DNA of 64,000 bases. Source: Pestalotiopsis fici W106-1 (taxonomy: Eukaryota > Ascomycota > Sordariomycetes > Amphisphaeriales > Sporocadaceae). The position numbers were made by a program, and so were the translations under genes. The notes beneath the pieces were generated by a model, which ran no database searches, was not told where the DNA came from, and saw nothing but the letters and a program-made list of their open reading frames with translations. The stretch spans positions 1 through 64,000 of the forward strand of contig NW_006917091.1 of NCBI RefSeq assembly GCF_000516985.1, written 5' to 3'. This document shows, in pieces, positions 1 to 11,689 of the stretch. Each line of letters starts with the position of its first letter. Position 1 is the stretch's first letter.

Positions 1-3000
1 GCAAAAATAAAAAAAAAACGAAAAAAACAACGAGCCTACCTAAAATATATTATAAAATAAATATAACGGTATATAAAAAATATATATAGCTAATAATATA
101 TAAAATATTATATTACGTAAAAAGCCGTATAGTATTAATATAAATTTATCCGAAATAAATATTTTATTTTAAATAAATTACCGACGGCGATATTATTAAT
201 TTAATTGCTAAATAAGCCGGTTTAAAAACCGCTAAAATATAAAAAAAACTATATTAGCTATAAAAAAGATTTTAACCTCCTCCGTTCGGTTCCGTTTAAT
301 AATAAAAACCTAAAAATAGCGCTATTATAAATTTTTATTACTTTTTCGGAATAAAAATATTTTCGCTACGCTAAAAAAAAAACCTATAAAACGTTTATAT
401 AAATAAAAAAAAATACGCCGATTATACTTATAACGGTAACCGGGTAAAATATTCTAATAATATATATCGTAAATAAAAATAAACCGGGCGATTTAGCTAA
501 TAAAAAAAATAATACCTAAAAATAATAGCGATAAAAATTTAAAGCCGCAGGCTTACGAGGCAAAATCCTTTTTAAATTAAAAAGCTTCCGTATTTATCCG
601 TCCGATAAATACGGAACGGCTAAAATAATTGCGTATTATAACGGCCGTATAATGGGATAATTTTTTATAAAAAGCGTAATAAAATTTACGGCTATTAATT
701 ATAATAAAAAAAGCGGAGGACAACCGAAAAATAATAATCGTAAATAATAAAAAAAAAAAAAAAAAAAAAGGATTATAACGGCAATAATTATAATAATAAT
801 ATCCCGGTGCTATTTTCTAATATAATAAAGGCCGGCGATAACGATAACGATAACGATAACAATAACCTAAACCTTTAAAATATATTAAGCTAAAATATTA
901 AAAATATTTAATAAATTACGCTATATTAATTATTTTTCGTATAAATATTATTTATATCCGTAATACTTAGCGAGCTTATCGCAGGCTAATTAGTCTTATT
1001 ATTAGTATAATTCGTAAAATTTAGCAAATCGCTTTACGTTTACTTTTGCTTTTTATATAATTTTTACCGCGCTTATTAATTTTACGATAATTAATTTTAA
1101 TCGTTTTTTAGCTTTTTTAAAAAAAATTAATAAATCGGTTAATAGCTATAATAGCATAAAACCTTATTTTAGTATATTTATTCGTTTTTTATATTTATTA
1201 TAAATATTTTTTGCTTTACGGAATTTATTATATATAAAGCAGACCTCGCGTATAATACGCTGCGCCGCCGCTAAAAGCAGTTATTTTTTTATTATATATT
1301 TTACGGTATCGCTAATATATGCTATATTATTAACCGTGCGGTACGTAAACGGGATATTAAATCCGTAATAAAGCAATAAAATATTATGCCGGTATAACGG
1401 GTAATTTTTAAAATCCCGAAGCTATTTTTAAACGTAACGCTTTAAAAATTTATATTAATAAAAAAGCATAAAAATTTTGCTTTTAACGGGATTATTTTTT
1501 AGGTATATAAAATATTATTTTTCCGTATTTAATAAAAATAATAAAATAAAGCGAAGCATAATAATATTTTTTTTAATAAGCTAAAATTTATTAAAATAAT
1601 AATTATAAAACTTTTTATAATAATCTTAAACGTAAAACCGTAGCGCTTTAATTTCGGGTATTTATTAATAAAATTAAAATCGGCGAATTATAAGGTTTAA
1701 TATTATAATATCGGCCGGGTTATAAACGATATATAGCCGGAATAATTTTAGCTCGGTATAAAAATACTTTTTAGCTAATATTAAATCGACCGGTATATAT
1801 ATTTTTAAAATCCCGTTTTAGCTAGCTAATATAATAATATTAATAATAATTATAAAATAGCCGATTTTAGCTTTATCGGAAATTTCTATTAGGTTAGGCC
1901 CGTTAAAATAAGCTATTTTAAAAAATAACGAATAAACGGTAAATTATTTAGGTTAAAAACGCTAAAAAATATTATTTAAAAGCCGTTAGCTAATAATAAA
2001 TAAAACCGAAAAATATTTAAAATAAAAAGCGGCTATAAAATATAATACAATCCTAAAAGCCTCTATTAAAATAAGACGAAAAAAAATATATAATAATTAG
2101 CGTTCGAAAAGGTTTTTAGTTATAATTAAAAAAGGTATAGGACGAAAATATAATTTATAATATAATATAACGGAGGGATAGGTATATAAAAAAACCACGA
2201 ACCAAGGCGGACCGAAATATATTACTACTAAGGTCCGGAAACGTATAATTAGAAATTATCCGATCGGTATATAGTTTTAAAGCGGAAAATAAAATAAAAA
2301 GCGAAACTCTTTTAAATTATAGCGATAATAAAAAAAAATTTTAATTTAATTAAGCTATATATATAAACGGGAGGTAAATTTTAGTTTATATAATATTTAG
2401 GTAATATTAAGCTATATTTATTATTTAAAGCGTAAAGCTTCCTTTATTTTTTTTAAATAAAAAATTATATATAGCTATTAAAATAAATATAATAAAAAAT
2501 ATTAATTTTAGCGTTAAGATTTATTAGGTAAAATAAGAACGGAATAATCGGATTTCCCGGGCCGGATTTTAGGGCCTTAGAAATAGCCGAATAGTAATTT
2601 ATATTAAAAAAATATATATTTATATATATAATAAAAGGAAAATAAACCTAAAATCTATATAAGCATATAATCTATTTGCTTTATATATATAATCGCAGGT
2701 CGATCCGGAAGGTTATTTATAAGTCCTTGCTAATATTACTGCTTTTATTTTTTATTAAGCTCGGATTAGCTAAATTTATCTAAATTAATTTATTTTAGCT
2801 ATTTAAATTAATTTTTAATAAAAAACTAATTACGTAATAATTAAGCTTATTTTTATTTTTCGTATATAATATAATATATACCGCGCAGCGGCTAATATTT
2901 ATTTTTTTAGCTTTTTATATAATAGTCTAGCGGGAAAATAGCGGAGCAAATTTGCGTATTATTATTTGCGGAGGTTTTAATAGGTCGTTAATACTTTTTC

Positions 3001-4690
3001 GATTTTTATAGCGTTAGCCTTAATTTGCCGTAGCTTTTCGGCCGCGGACGCGATTTTTTTATAAATAATATATATTTTCCGTTCGGTTTTTTTAAAAAGC
3101 TTTTTAAGCTCGATAATATTTTTTTAATATAGCGGCATATCCGGATTTTGCAGCTATTCCTTAATTTAATAAAAAAGCGTATATAGCTTATTTTAAGGCT
3201 TAATTATAAACGAAAAATCGGCGGCGTTTTTAGAGTCCTTAAATCCGGTAATAGTTTTGCTTTTTTTAGCCTTTTTTTTTGCGGGTTCTAATTAAAAATC
3301 GTTTTTATTCGTAAATCGCCGATTTACTTTTTAGCTCGCTTTTATTAGCGGCTGCGCGTTTTTTTTCCGATTTTTTTTTTTTAGCTTTTTATAATTTTAG
3401 CGGTTTTCCTTTTAAATTTTAAACGGTATAATTTATTTATCCGTTAAGCGGCGGCAGCTTTACTCTCCTGCCTTTTTTTTTTTAACTTTGCTACGAATTC
3501 GAGGCTTTTGCGGTATTCCTAAAAAGAGGTTAATTAAAAGGAACGAATAGCGGGTTGCAATTTACTAAAAAGTTATCTAGATTTAGTCCCTTCGCTACAT
3601 TAAAAAAGGCTATAATTAGCTGCTATAATTTAAATATTAAGTATCGGTATATCGCTAAAATTAAAGGAAATTATAGTAAAAAATTAATAAAAAAATTTAA
3701 ATTATTTTATTATAAATAAATATCGCGGGTTTTTTTATAATAATCTTTAATTTTTTTTACCTAAAGGTCGGTATCGTTATTTTATTTTTTAGGCGACGTT
3801 AATTAAATATTTAGTATTTATTTTTTAGGCGTCGAATAAAAGCGCTTAATTATATACTTTTAGTATTCGAAAATATATTAATATAAACGGGGTTTATAAT
3901 TATATATTTTATATAAATGGCCTGCTTATATTGGCTTTTTATATAGGTTTATAATTATAATATTATAAAATTAATTTTAATTTATTTCCCGGGCCTAATT
4001 CGCGGCCCGGGTAATTATCGGCAATAATTAATTTAAATTAATTTAATTTTATATTTTATTTTATATATTAATAAGTTAGCTAGGCTTTTTAGTAATAATA
4101 AATAAAAATATGCCTAAATATATAATAATATATTTTAAATATAATATTAACTAAGTAAAAAAAGCTTTTTTAAAAACGCATAATCTAGCTGGCTAGGCCT
4201 AATTATACGTTAAAAAAAAGGTTTGTTTTAATTAATATTTAGGTAATAATCGCGGTAAACGCTAATTTAGCCTATTAACGTTATAATAACGATAATAATA
4301 GTTAAATATTAAATTATTTATTTAATAAATAATATTATTTATTTATTATTTTTTTATAGCTATTTTCGCATTTTATTAAATTTTAAGGTGCGATTTATAA
4401 AATACGATTACGCTATATTTAAAAAATTTTATATTATGCGCTTAATTCTATTTTACGGCGGGTACCGATTACTATAATTAATTAATACGCCTTTAGCCCG
4501 CTATAATTAAAAAAAAAATAACGCCGCAAAATAAAAATAAATCGCTTAAATAAATTAGGCTTAAATTTTAATTTTTAATCTATTATATTTAATAAATATT
4601 ATAATTATATAAATAAATAAATTTAAAGCTATATTTATTCGTATTAATTCTAAATACCCTTTTTAACGCTATATAATAGTACTAAATACC
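1..4690. repeat. AT-rich block, RIP-decayed repeat
   Basis: The stretch is overwhelmingly A and T, dominated by TA dinucleotides, with islands of CG-containing words and almost no usable reading frame. It stops abruptly near 4690, where ordinary GC-balanced fungal sequence begins. This is the known signature of repeat-induced point mutation (CpA to TpA) acting on a transposon copy in Pezizomycotina. On the minus strand from about 3240 to 2998 one frame still reads like protein, broken only by TAA and TAG codons, which is what RIP of CAA/CAG glutamine codons gives. A short hexamer run (CGATAA) lies near 836-862. I could not name the element: no intact terminal repeats or transposase motifs were recognised. 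Confidence 0.85.
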
Positions 4691-5021
4691 CGTTTTTATA
4701 GCGCTTAAAGAGACCATCCCTTTCGACGCCTTTAAAACACCCTCCAGAATCAGGGGGTCCCTCCAGGTTGCCCTCCAGAATGCCCTTACGGCCCTTATCG
4801 GCCCTCCTCCGGGAGAGGGTTTCCCTCCTGAGATATCCATTTTGGGGGCCAAAATTACCAAAAATGGCAATTTGCCCTCACTGATAGTCGCAGTGTGTTG
4901 CTCCGCGAATGACCATCCAGCCATCAATTTTCTGGAGTCTTGCAAGGCAGGATATCCTCTGTGCCTGTGAGTTTCGCCTGGGCCATGTTCTATTTTTATT
5001 GCCTCCAGCTGATGAGATGCG
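4691..5021. other. Unassigned GC-normal segment between RIP block and truncated gene
   Basis: Base composition returns to normal here. Both a plus-strand frame (about 4684-4985) and a minus-strand frame (4682-5053) are open for roughly 100 codons, but neither resembles a family I know. Short direct repeats of the word CCCTCCAGAAT are visible at 4739-4749 and 4769-4779. It could be a remnant of the upstream part of the neighbouring transcription-factor gene, or a non-RIPped tail of the repeat. No function is assigned. Confidence 0.4.
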
Positions 5022-5834
5022 GTGATAGGTATCAGCGAGACGCAGACTCGCATGAAGATTGAGGATCTTCAACTTTGGCAAAATGCAGGACTAGCTTCAG
5101 ACAATAGCCAAGCACCACTTGCAATGTGTCTCGACTCTCTCGCCCCACAGAGTCCGGCAGATGATGTCGTGCCAGAAGAGGCCATTGCCAAAGACTTGAT
5201 TTGCATCCTCAGCAAAGTAATCAATTTCGTCACGGCTGGAGACGCGGTCTATCCACGAGACTATGCCTTGCCCGAGGGCCAGCGCGTTACGTTGGCGGTT
5301 GCACAAGATATACTGTCACAACATTGGCACAACATTAGGACTGAGCTCGAAAAATGGCATGGAAACCTTCCACAATCTTGTTCTTCTACATCTCATACTA
5401 CGGCTGATACTATGGAGGACTCGTTGCCAGATTCGGCACATGAGCGACAGCATGGTTTTCCCAAGATTTACTACGAGACTCCGATTTGCGCTGCCACAAT
5501 GCTGTCCTTTCACATGGCCAGCATACTGCTCTACGCAAATCGTCCAATGGAGTCGACGGCAATTCGGTCCTCGGTCTCGGCACGGTTGCGCCACTATCAG
5601 CAGGACATGCAGCGCACCAATCGACACGCCCGAGACGTATGCGGTATCGTGGGTCAGGAGCGCTCAGAGTCTGTTCTGGTCCATGCTATTCAACCGCTAT
5701 TCGTGGCCGGACAGGTGTTCTCCACGCTGCAGGACCAAGCGGCAGTATCTAGCTTGTTGAAAAATATTGAGGATAAGACTGGATGGTCGACATCGTGGTT
5801 TATTGATACAATGCGGAAAAATTGGAACGCGTGA
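5022..5834 (+). pseudogene. 5'-truncated fungal transcription factor (C-terminal regulatory domain)
   Basis: The frame encodes about 260-270 residues resembling the C-terminal half of the fungal-specific transcription-factor domain that follows a Zn2Cys6 cluster. It is helical, with a typical stretch around residues 152-175 (YETPICAATMLSFHMASILL) and the closing part (TGWSTSWFIDTMRKNW) seen in this family. Its opening codon is GTG, the first ATG is at 5052, and an acceptor-like CAG at about 5035 suggests the frame begins inside an exon. No binuclear zinc cluster or central domain lies between it and the RIP block 330 bp upstream, so the DNA-binding half is missing. Probably the gene was cut by the repeat insertion and is now a fragment. 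Confidence 0.6.
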
Positions 5835-5988
5835 CATGGTGTCGGGCTTGAAATATCTGGCGCTCAACTCGTTTGGCGAGTTAAGATGGTCACGATGCCT
5901 TTATACACTGCTGCTCAATGGTAATCTTATCAATTTGCGTCTTGAAAGGACCATCGGAAAGACTCATTTATTCATTCAGTATAAACCA

Positions 5989-7149
5989 CTAGTTCTTTTC
6001 CAACAAAGCCTTCTCGCTCTTCAGAATCGTTGGGATCTCCTCCTCAATGCTCGGACGGTGCGGCTTCCAGCCCAACGTCTTGGAGAGCCTCTCGGCCTTG
6101 CCACGCGAGTTGAGACCCCAGCTGACGGCCTCGAACCCTCCAAACTCGACCGCCTCGTCCTTGCTGAGCGGCTGCTCCTGGGGCACCTCCTTCAGAAAGC
6201 CAAGCTCGTACGCCTTTTTGGCCATGAGCCGCGAGTAGTCGCCCCAGATGAACTCGCCATTCTCGGCTAGGAAATAGCCACGGGCATTCCAAAGCTCGTC
6301 GGACAGGTTGCCGGCGGCGGCGGCCTCGGCGAGCAGCACGTACGCGTCTGAAAGGTCGTGCACGTGGACGCTGTTCCAGCGGGCCTTGCCCCCGCCAATG
6401 ATGGGCGTGACGCCCCGGGTCAGGATCATCTTGGCCAGCGTGTAGGCCTGGCGACTGCGACCGGAGACGGGTCCGCGGCCCTCGCCGTAAATGGTGGGCG
6501 GGCAGACGACGGCGGTGCGCACCGAGGGCGAGCTCGCCTCGAGCACGATCTTGTCAATGTCGCGGTGGAAGGCCTCGTCGGGCAGGTTGGTGAGCTCCTC
6601 GACGCCGGCCCAGTCGTTGAAGACCTTGTCGTCCGGCTCGCCGAGACGGCCAGACAGCTGGTCGGCAAACGTCAGGATGCCCGTGCCGCTCGTGTGCAGC
6701 CAGAAGCCCGGCTTGGATGCCGAGTGGCCCTCTGCTAGTCCGGCGGCGATTGCGCGGGCAGCACCCTCGTGGTCCGAGGCATCTGCGGTGTCTGATATGA
6801 AGTGGTCAGTAAGCCGCCAACAACTCAAATATGTAGGATTAACCAAAATCCAAGGGGGCCAACTCACGGATAACAATGTCTGCTTGAGAAGCTGCCTTCT
6901 TGATGATGTCGGAATCATCAAGGCCTCCAATTACCGGCTTGACTTTGGGATATTTCGCCTGCACCTGCTTTGCCTTTTCCTCGGAGCGAATCAGGGCCGA
7001 GTATTCCCAGTCCGGATGCGCCTGGTTGAGGGCGTACAGAATGTCTCCGCCAATGTAGCCCGTGACGCCGGTGCTGTGGGCGACTTAGTCTCGTCGCTCA
7101 ACTTATGTGTGGGGAATATGAGAACTCACATGAAGATCTTGACTGCCAT
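5989..7149 (-). CDS. NmrA/NAD-dependent epimerase-like reductase
   Basis: Three exons (7149-7130, 7073-6868, 6791-5989) join in frame to give 342 residues. The N-terminus carries the Rossmann dinucleotide-binding motif ITGVTGYIG at residues 7-15, followed by a segment ending IVIHTADASDHEG, a pattern common in fungal atypical short-chain dehydrogenases and epimerases. A later VVCPPTIYGEGRGP segment matches the substrate/cofactor side of the same fold. Introns are 56 and 76 nt with GTGAGT donors. Expected to be a cytosolic NAD(P)H-dependent reductase or epimerase of unknown substrate. A TATA-like ATATATA lies about 105 bp upstream. Family assignment is firm; the reaction is not. Confidence 0.85.
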
Positions 7150-7253
7150 TTTCAAGGTTTGCGATTTCAATGATCTCGTTTTGTCTTGAATATGATTTTG
7201 TATTTTATTTGTTGATGCGAAAAAAGCAGAGTCTGGATAGGATCACAGCGAGG

Positions 7254-7260
7254 ATATATA
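7254..7260 (-). promoter_or_regulatory. Possible TATA box of the epimerase-like gene
   Basis: The minus strand reads TATATAT about 105-110 bp before the ATG at 7149, a usual distance for a fungal core promoter. Motif only; weak evidence. Confidence 0.3.
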
Positions 7261-8677
7261 GTAGACAAGTCGCAAACGGTCGTTGTTTCCCTCGTATATA
7301 CGAGAGCTAACACGAGGGTAATCATTTACCCATTCAACGTTTTACGATGACGCAAAAGAAGCGCCCGCTTACATACAGCGCACACTCGCTCCACTTTGTC
7401 ATCACCACATCATTCATAGCAGTCCAACTTGACTGCGATGGCACATTTTTGGCCATGAAATCGATTACTAAGGAGCCCCCCACGTTTTGATTGACAATTA
7501 TCGTGAGTCTCGAGGTTTGCAAAGACGATTCTAGCATCTTTGTCGGTCTTGCAGCATGCCATGGCGAACAGCCATACGCTATAGGCTTTCCCTACAGTGG
7601 GCTAGTCACTGCACCTGGGACCCCGCACCCGCCTGTACGTCAGCATTTTCATGTCTGCATTGCGCATTTGCAACATCATGTACAGCAGGCAAATTTGTTT
7701 TGCATCCAGCAAATTTATTTCAATGGGTGCATAAAGACTAAGGTAGCATCAAGAATACCAGTGATTCTTCTAGATCATTCCAAGGTACCACAAAAACGCG
7801 ACGGCGCATTCAGTGAATACCTGGACTTACATGTTCTTTGCCCTTCTCTTGCTGGACTAGGGAGGATCGGTGCGTGCTCATCTCCGGCGTTGCATGTTCT
7901 GGTATTATCTGTTCCGATAGTCAAAATCACCGGACATAAGATATAGTTAAATGAAGCGACTCTTGTCGGGAAAGAAAACGCGATGTGCTTGAAGCCAGAG
8001 TTCCATGCAATGGGCTTGTGTCATACTCAGCGCGGGATGTTGGGCAATATTTTCACCGTTCAGCTCATGTCACATTTCTACACTCTTCAGAACTGGATAG
8101 CACATGACAAATCCAAAAACACTTCGGCTCATGAAGAGCGGCATGTATTTCTTTTGACCTGACGCCATCCAAAACATTGGAACTCGAGCATTTTCCAGCC
8201 ATCGCGTAACAATGATTGCCCGCTGACATAGAAGCAGTGTGCTATCATCCATCTCCAATGACATTTGTCAATACGCTCAACAGGCGACGAGATGATGCTG
8301 AGTGAGAACCAGCGCCACGTACATTGATCTTCGCGTGAGACTGATCAGACGCCAAAGCCAAGGCAGTCGGGGGCGAGACTGTGAAAGCCAATGGGGGGCA
8401 AAAATGTCCGGTACTTTCGTCAGGAAAAGTCGAAATCAGGATATTCTCCCTTGCTATGGATGTTGGTGTAACGAGTAATACTTTGCATGATATTGAGACG
8501 AGAGAGGTGACTTCTCGCCCATCAACAGGACATTGTAATCCTCAAGCACACTCGCATTTCAGCCGAGAGCTACCTTTAGGACATGAATTCGTCATGATGA
8601 AGTTTATTGAGAACAATGCAAGTGTCTATTAGCTATGCTCAACTGATGCATAGACAGCAACCCGGCCTATCCAACGC
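7261..8677. other. Intergenic, no gene recognised
   Basis: About 1.4 kb between the 5' end of the epimerase-like gene and the 3' end of the cellulase gene. Open frames of up to 150 codons exist (for example 7491-7946) but they have irregular composition, no splice logic and no family resemblance. I see nothing supportable here. Confidence 0.5.
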
Positions 8678-10057
8678 TCACCAGTGCCTCTTGGTAAGGT
8701 TCCTAGCAAAGCGAATACGCGAAGTCGCATTGGTCGCCGCGGCAAAGGTGCTGCCAATCTCACCCCACTTCAGGTTGCTGAATGTGACCTCGGGCTCGGG
8801 CTCCACGGCAAGGATATTCTCGGGCAGGTCTTCAGAGTCGGTGCAAGGGCCGGCGCCTTGCGAGGCACCGTCGAGCCAGACCATGGACCCATCCGTCGAC
8901 CACCAGATGCTAAAGGCCATGACCATGCCGCGGGTCATGGCATCGCCCATGGCCTCGAGGGCGCCGAGCCGGTCAAAGGCGCTGGCGCCGCTGGCGGTGC
9001 AGTACTCGTCCGTGATGGAGTCGACGGCGGGTAGGCCTTCCTTGGCAACCGTCTCGGCCTTGAGGACAACGCCATCCTGGACGTATAGTCGGTTAATGGC
9101 GGCCAGCTTGCCCGTGGTCTCATCGACGGGGAATTGCGTCACCACGGTAAAGGGCTTGGTGGTGTCCACGTCGAATTCGGACCCTTCGCCGTAGTAGTCG
9201 GCTTGGTCAAGTCGGTATGTGTTCCAGCCGCAGCCGTTCTTGTCACAGACGCCCTCTGAGGCGCATTCGGTTCCGGAGCATAGGTAGACACCGGACTCGT
9301 TGCAGGGGTGCGGTGCGATTTGGGTTGCACGAGCATTGGCCTCCCAGATATCCATTTCGTTGCAGCAAGCACCAGCACCATCAAGGTTGCCCTATTGAGT
9401 GATGTATTAGCCATTGCAATTCCTCGAAGACCTTGCAAGCAGAAAATAAAGATCGAAACATACAACACCGTTGATGAATGGTGTAGTGTAGCACTGGGCA
9501 TCGCAATATCCAGTACCACGAGCGGCACCTCCTTGGTTCAGCTCACTGAGACCACCATCGTCCTCCATCTCGGAAAGATACAGAGCACTGTTCATTCCAC
9601 ACGGGAGCGCGGTGGCATCAATGTCAAAGGAAAACTCGGCACCGGTAAACTTGGTCATCTCGTACTTTTCCTCCGTCTCATCGAGAAGGTAGATGCGAGG
9701 AGAGACCGAGGCATTGTTCACAATCATCTGCATGCGCAGCGACGCGCCGTCTGTCGTCACGCCGACGGTGCTGTAATCAGTCTGGGCCTCTTGGATACAG
9801 TTGGCCGCGCAGGCCTCTTCGGTAGGGCACGCAGTCGCATTGGGAGCATTGCCCCAGTCTCCGCAGCCGACGGTGCTATTGACTTGGTGAACCCAATGTG
9901 CCAGTGAGTCGAGCACAACATAGTTTGTGGCTTCGGTACACCCACCGGCCACTGTACAGCGATAGGTTGTGAGTTGTGGGTGGACTTCAGTACCGACTGG
10001 CGTCTGGGCATTGGCAAGACCCAAGAGGGCGAGACCAACGGGGACAAAGAGAGCCAT
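8678..10057 (-). CDS. cel7B: GH7 endoglucanase (EG I type), secreted, no CBM
   Basis: Two exons (10057-9464 and 9391-8678; 72-nt GTATGT intron, phase 0) give 435 residues. The first 17 residues form a signal peptide (MALFVPVGLALLGLANA) before mature QTPVG. The glycoside hydrolase family 7 catalytic motif EMDIWEAN is intact: Glu210 would be the nucleophile, Asp212 its partner and Glu215 the acid/base. Many cysteines match the family disulphides. The protein stops after the catalytic domain (NLTKRHW), so there is no Ser/Thr linker or CBM1. Short substrate loops and the EG-type sequence favour an endo-beta-1,4-glucanase over a cellobiohydrolase. An upstream in-frame ATG at 10090 exists, but only the start at 10057 places the signal peptide at the N-terminus. 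Confidence 0.93.
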
Positions 10058-10140
10058 TGTGACGTTTTTGAATCTTGCAGAGATTACCACTTGGTCATTG
10101 GAGTCTTGTTCTGTCGTCCAGGCTGGTCCGGCCAGCAGGC

Positions 10141-10148
10141 TTTATATA
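10141..10148 (-). promoter_or_regulatory. TATA box of the GH7 gene
   Basis: The minus strand reads TATATAAA about 85-90 bp upstream of the cellulase ATG at 10057, fitting a strong regulated fungal promoter. A GTGGGG word, which fits the CreA consensus SYGGRG, occurs on the minus strand near 10249-10254; carbon-catabolite control is therefore plausible but not shown. Confidence 0.6.
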
Positions 10149-10209
10149 AGGCGACGAAATCCATAATCATGAACACCACATTTTGGTTCCCTCTGTAAAC
10201 TTTCTTCAG

Positions 10210-10457
10210 TTACTCTCTTGGAGAAAACATTTGGGGAACAAACGTCCGTCCCCACATGTCCATTTCAAGGGTCGTATTGCCATTTGTGATGGGTGGAAGT
10301 TCATCTGCCGCCGCTAATCCGGACCAAGAGGGATCGCGGCCCTGCGTCTCCGGCGAGAACCGCAATTTATCCCAGACGGCCCAGGCCGTGTCGTCGGAGT
10401 GTACATCCTGCTCCCCAATAAATTCAGGGGCGTCATGGCTCCGTAGCATCCAGATCT
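10210..10457 (-). CDS. Orphan coding exon, hypothetical
   Basis: On the minus strand a good acceptor (TTTTGATTACAG) at about 10458 is followed by an open frame starting IWMLRSHDAPEF and ending MFSPRE at 10210, about 82 codons. Codon use is GC-biased and gene-like, unlike the surrounding frames. I found no matching upstream exon: the nearby ATGs near 10606 and 10529 do not splice into it in phase. It may be the last exon of a small gene whose start I miss, or a gene relic. It lies about 150 bp upstream of the cellulase start, so it overlaps that promoter region. Family unknown. Confidence 0.35.
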
Positions 10458-10850
10458 GTAATCAAAAGTAGAAAAGCGGAAAGTTAGCCGCATCATATGG
10501 GACATTATGCTTATTCGTTGGCAGTAGCCATGGTTGCAGTGTACCTCACACTCACAGACCTTGACGACCAATCATGGGCGCTGCTTCACTAGATTTCCGA
10601 ACCGACATCCGAGATACGGGGGCAAATGCAATGTGTATGATACAAGGACAAGACGACTAAGTAGAACGACGACAGGTTTTCGGTCTTTGACGGATAAGCT
10701 ACAATTAGTATATTTGAGTAGACTTAAGCGAGCTCCCTATCCTCAATTTCCGCATCTTCCGGATCGCAAGGTCAAACTTGTATAGTGATCGACTTGGCCA
10801 TTAGAATAAACGCTTGGCCGTCTGGCTAGGTAGGTAGGTAGCAACTCTTT
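10458..10850. other. Intergenic, nothing recognised
   Basis: About 390 bp between the orphan exon and the acylphosphatase stop codon; no convincing frame or motif apart from the acceptor that belongs to the orphan exon. Confidence 0.4.
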
Positions 10851-11314
10851 TCAAGACCGGACCTCGAAGTTGCTCTCGCCATCTTTCACGTCGCGTTCTT
10901 CCTTGTCGAGCTTCACGACTTTTGCATGGGAAGGGCCTTGATCAATGTGCTTCAGGAACTGCTTGATAGCATCTGGCGATCCTTGAGCTTCCCCTTCGAC
11001 CTGGATCACAGTATTTGTCAGATATCGCTGGATTGATCTCTGACCATAGAAACGGTGAGTTTGGTACCTTTCCGGAATCAGTGTTTCGGACCCAACCAGT
11101 CACGCCGCCTTCTGTGGCCTTCTTCTGCGTAAAGTAGCGAAAGTTGACACCTAGTTGTGACGTCACTTGTCAGTTCTCGAGACATTTCCATATCGGCGGC
11201 ACTTTTAACACTTTTTACCTTGGACGGTGCCGTGGACGAGAAAGTAGATCTCGATACTATGTCAATTAATATTCTGAATCTTGTGTAAGCCAGACTTACT
11301 CTTTGAGGCGACAT
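10851..11314 (-). CDS. Acylphosphatase
   Basis: Four exons (11314-11300, 11249-11219, 11150-11068, 11000-10851) join to a 92-residue protein, the usual size for this family. The start MSPQRIYFLVHGTVQGV leads into the acylphosphatase signature GTVQGVNFR, with the phosphate-binding Arg20; the catalytic Asn38 sits in GWVRNTDSG. The enzyme hydrolyses the carboxyl-phosphate bond of acyl phosphates such as acetyl or 1,3-bisphosphoglyceryl phosphate and is cytosolic. The first coding exon is only 15 nt and the second 31 nt. It is transcribed divergently from the HCA59-like gene, with 375 bp between the start codons. Confidence 0.93.
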
Positions 11315-11689
11315 TGTCAATAGAATGATTTATTAGAGGCTGAGCTGCTTGTACCTGTAGGTAGTGGAGGATGGGCTGGCCTTGGTGGTGGGTGTTCAGC
11401 TTATGTTAGCTACGGCAAGACTGGCTGTTTACAGGGCTGCCCAACTATAAATCTGGGGTTGTGTGGCGCGGCGCGGGAATCTTTAGTGGTGGGTCCGTGC
11501 TAGGAAGCAACGCCAGTTAACGCCGCGCTGATGGCAAAGAAATCAATGTCGCGCCAACGACTCGGCTTTGACCCGGTTTCTCTCTGGACATCGTCGAGTC
11601 ACTGCAACCAGCAGCTGCCACATAGCTCCTCCCTACAGCAAGTCACATTGCTTTGGTTTTTGAGAAGAGACTCTTGCCAGAGCTCCGCC
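11315..11689. promoter_or_regulatory. Shared divergent promoter region
   Basis: The 375 bp between the start codons of acylphosphatase (minus) and the HCA59-like gene (plus) must hold both promoters. A GC-rich word GGCGCGGCGCGGG lies near 11465-11477. An open frame from 11531 runs into the plus-strand gene but is probably 5' leader. Confidence 0.45.

Noticed and set aside
1..4690. Intact LTR retrotransposon or telomere
   Set aside because: No matching long terminal repeats, polyprotein motifs or TTAGGG runs were seen; only RIP-type decay.
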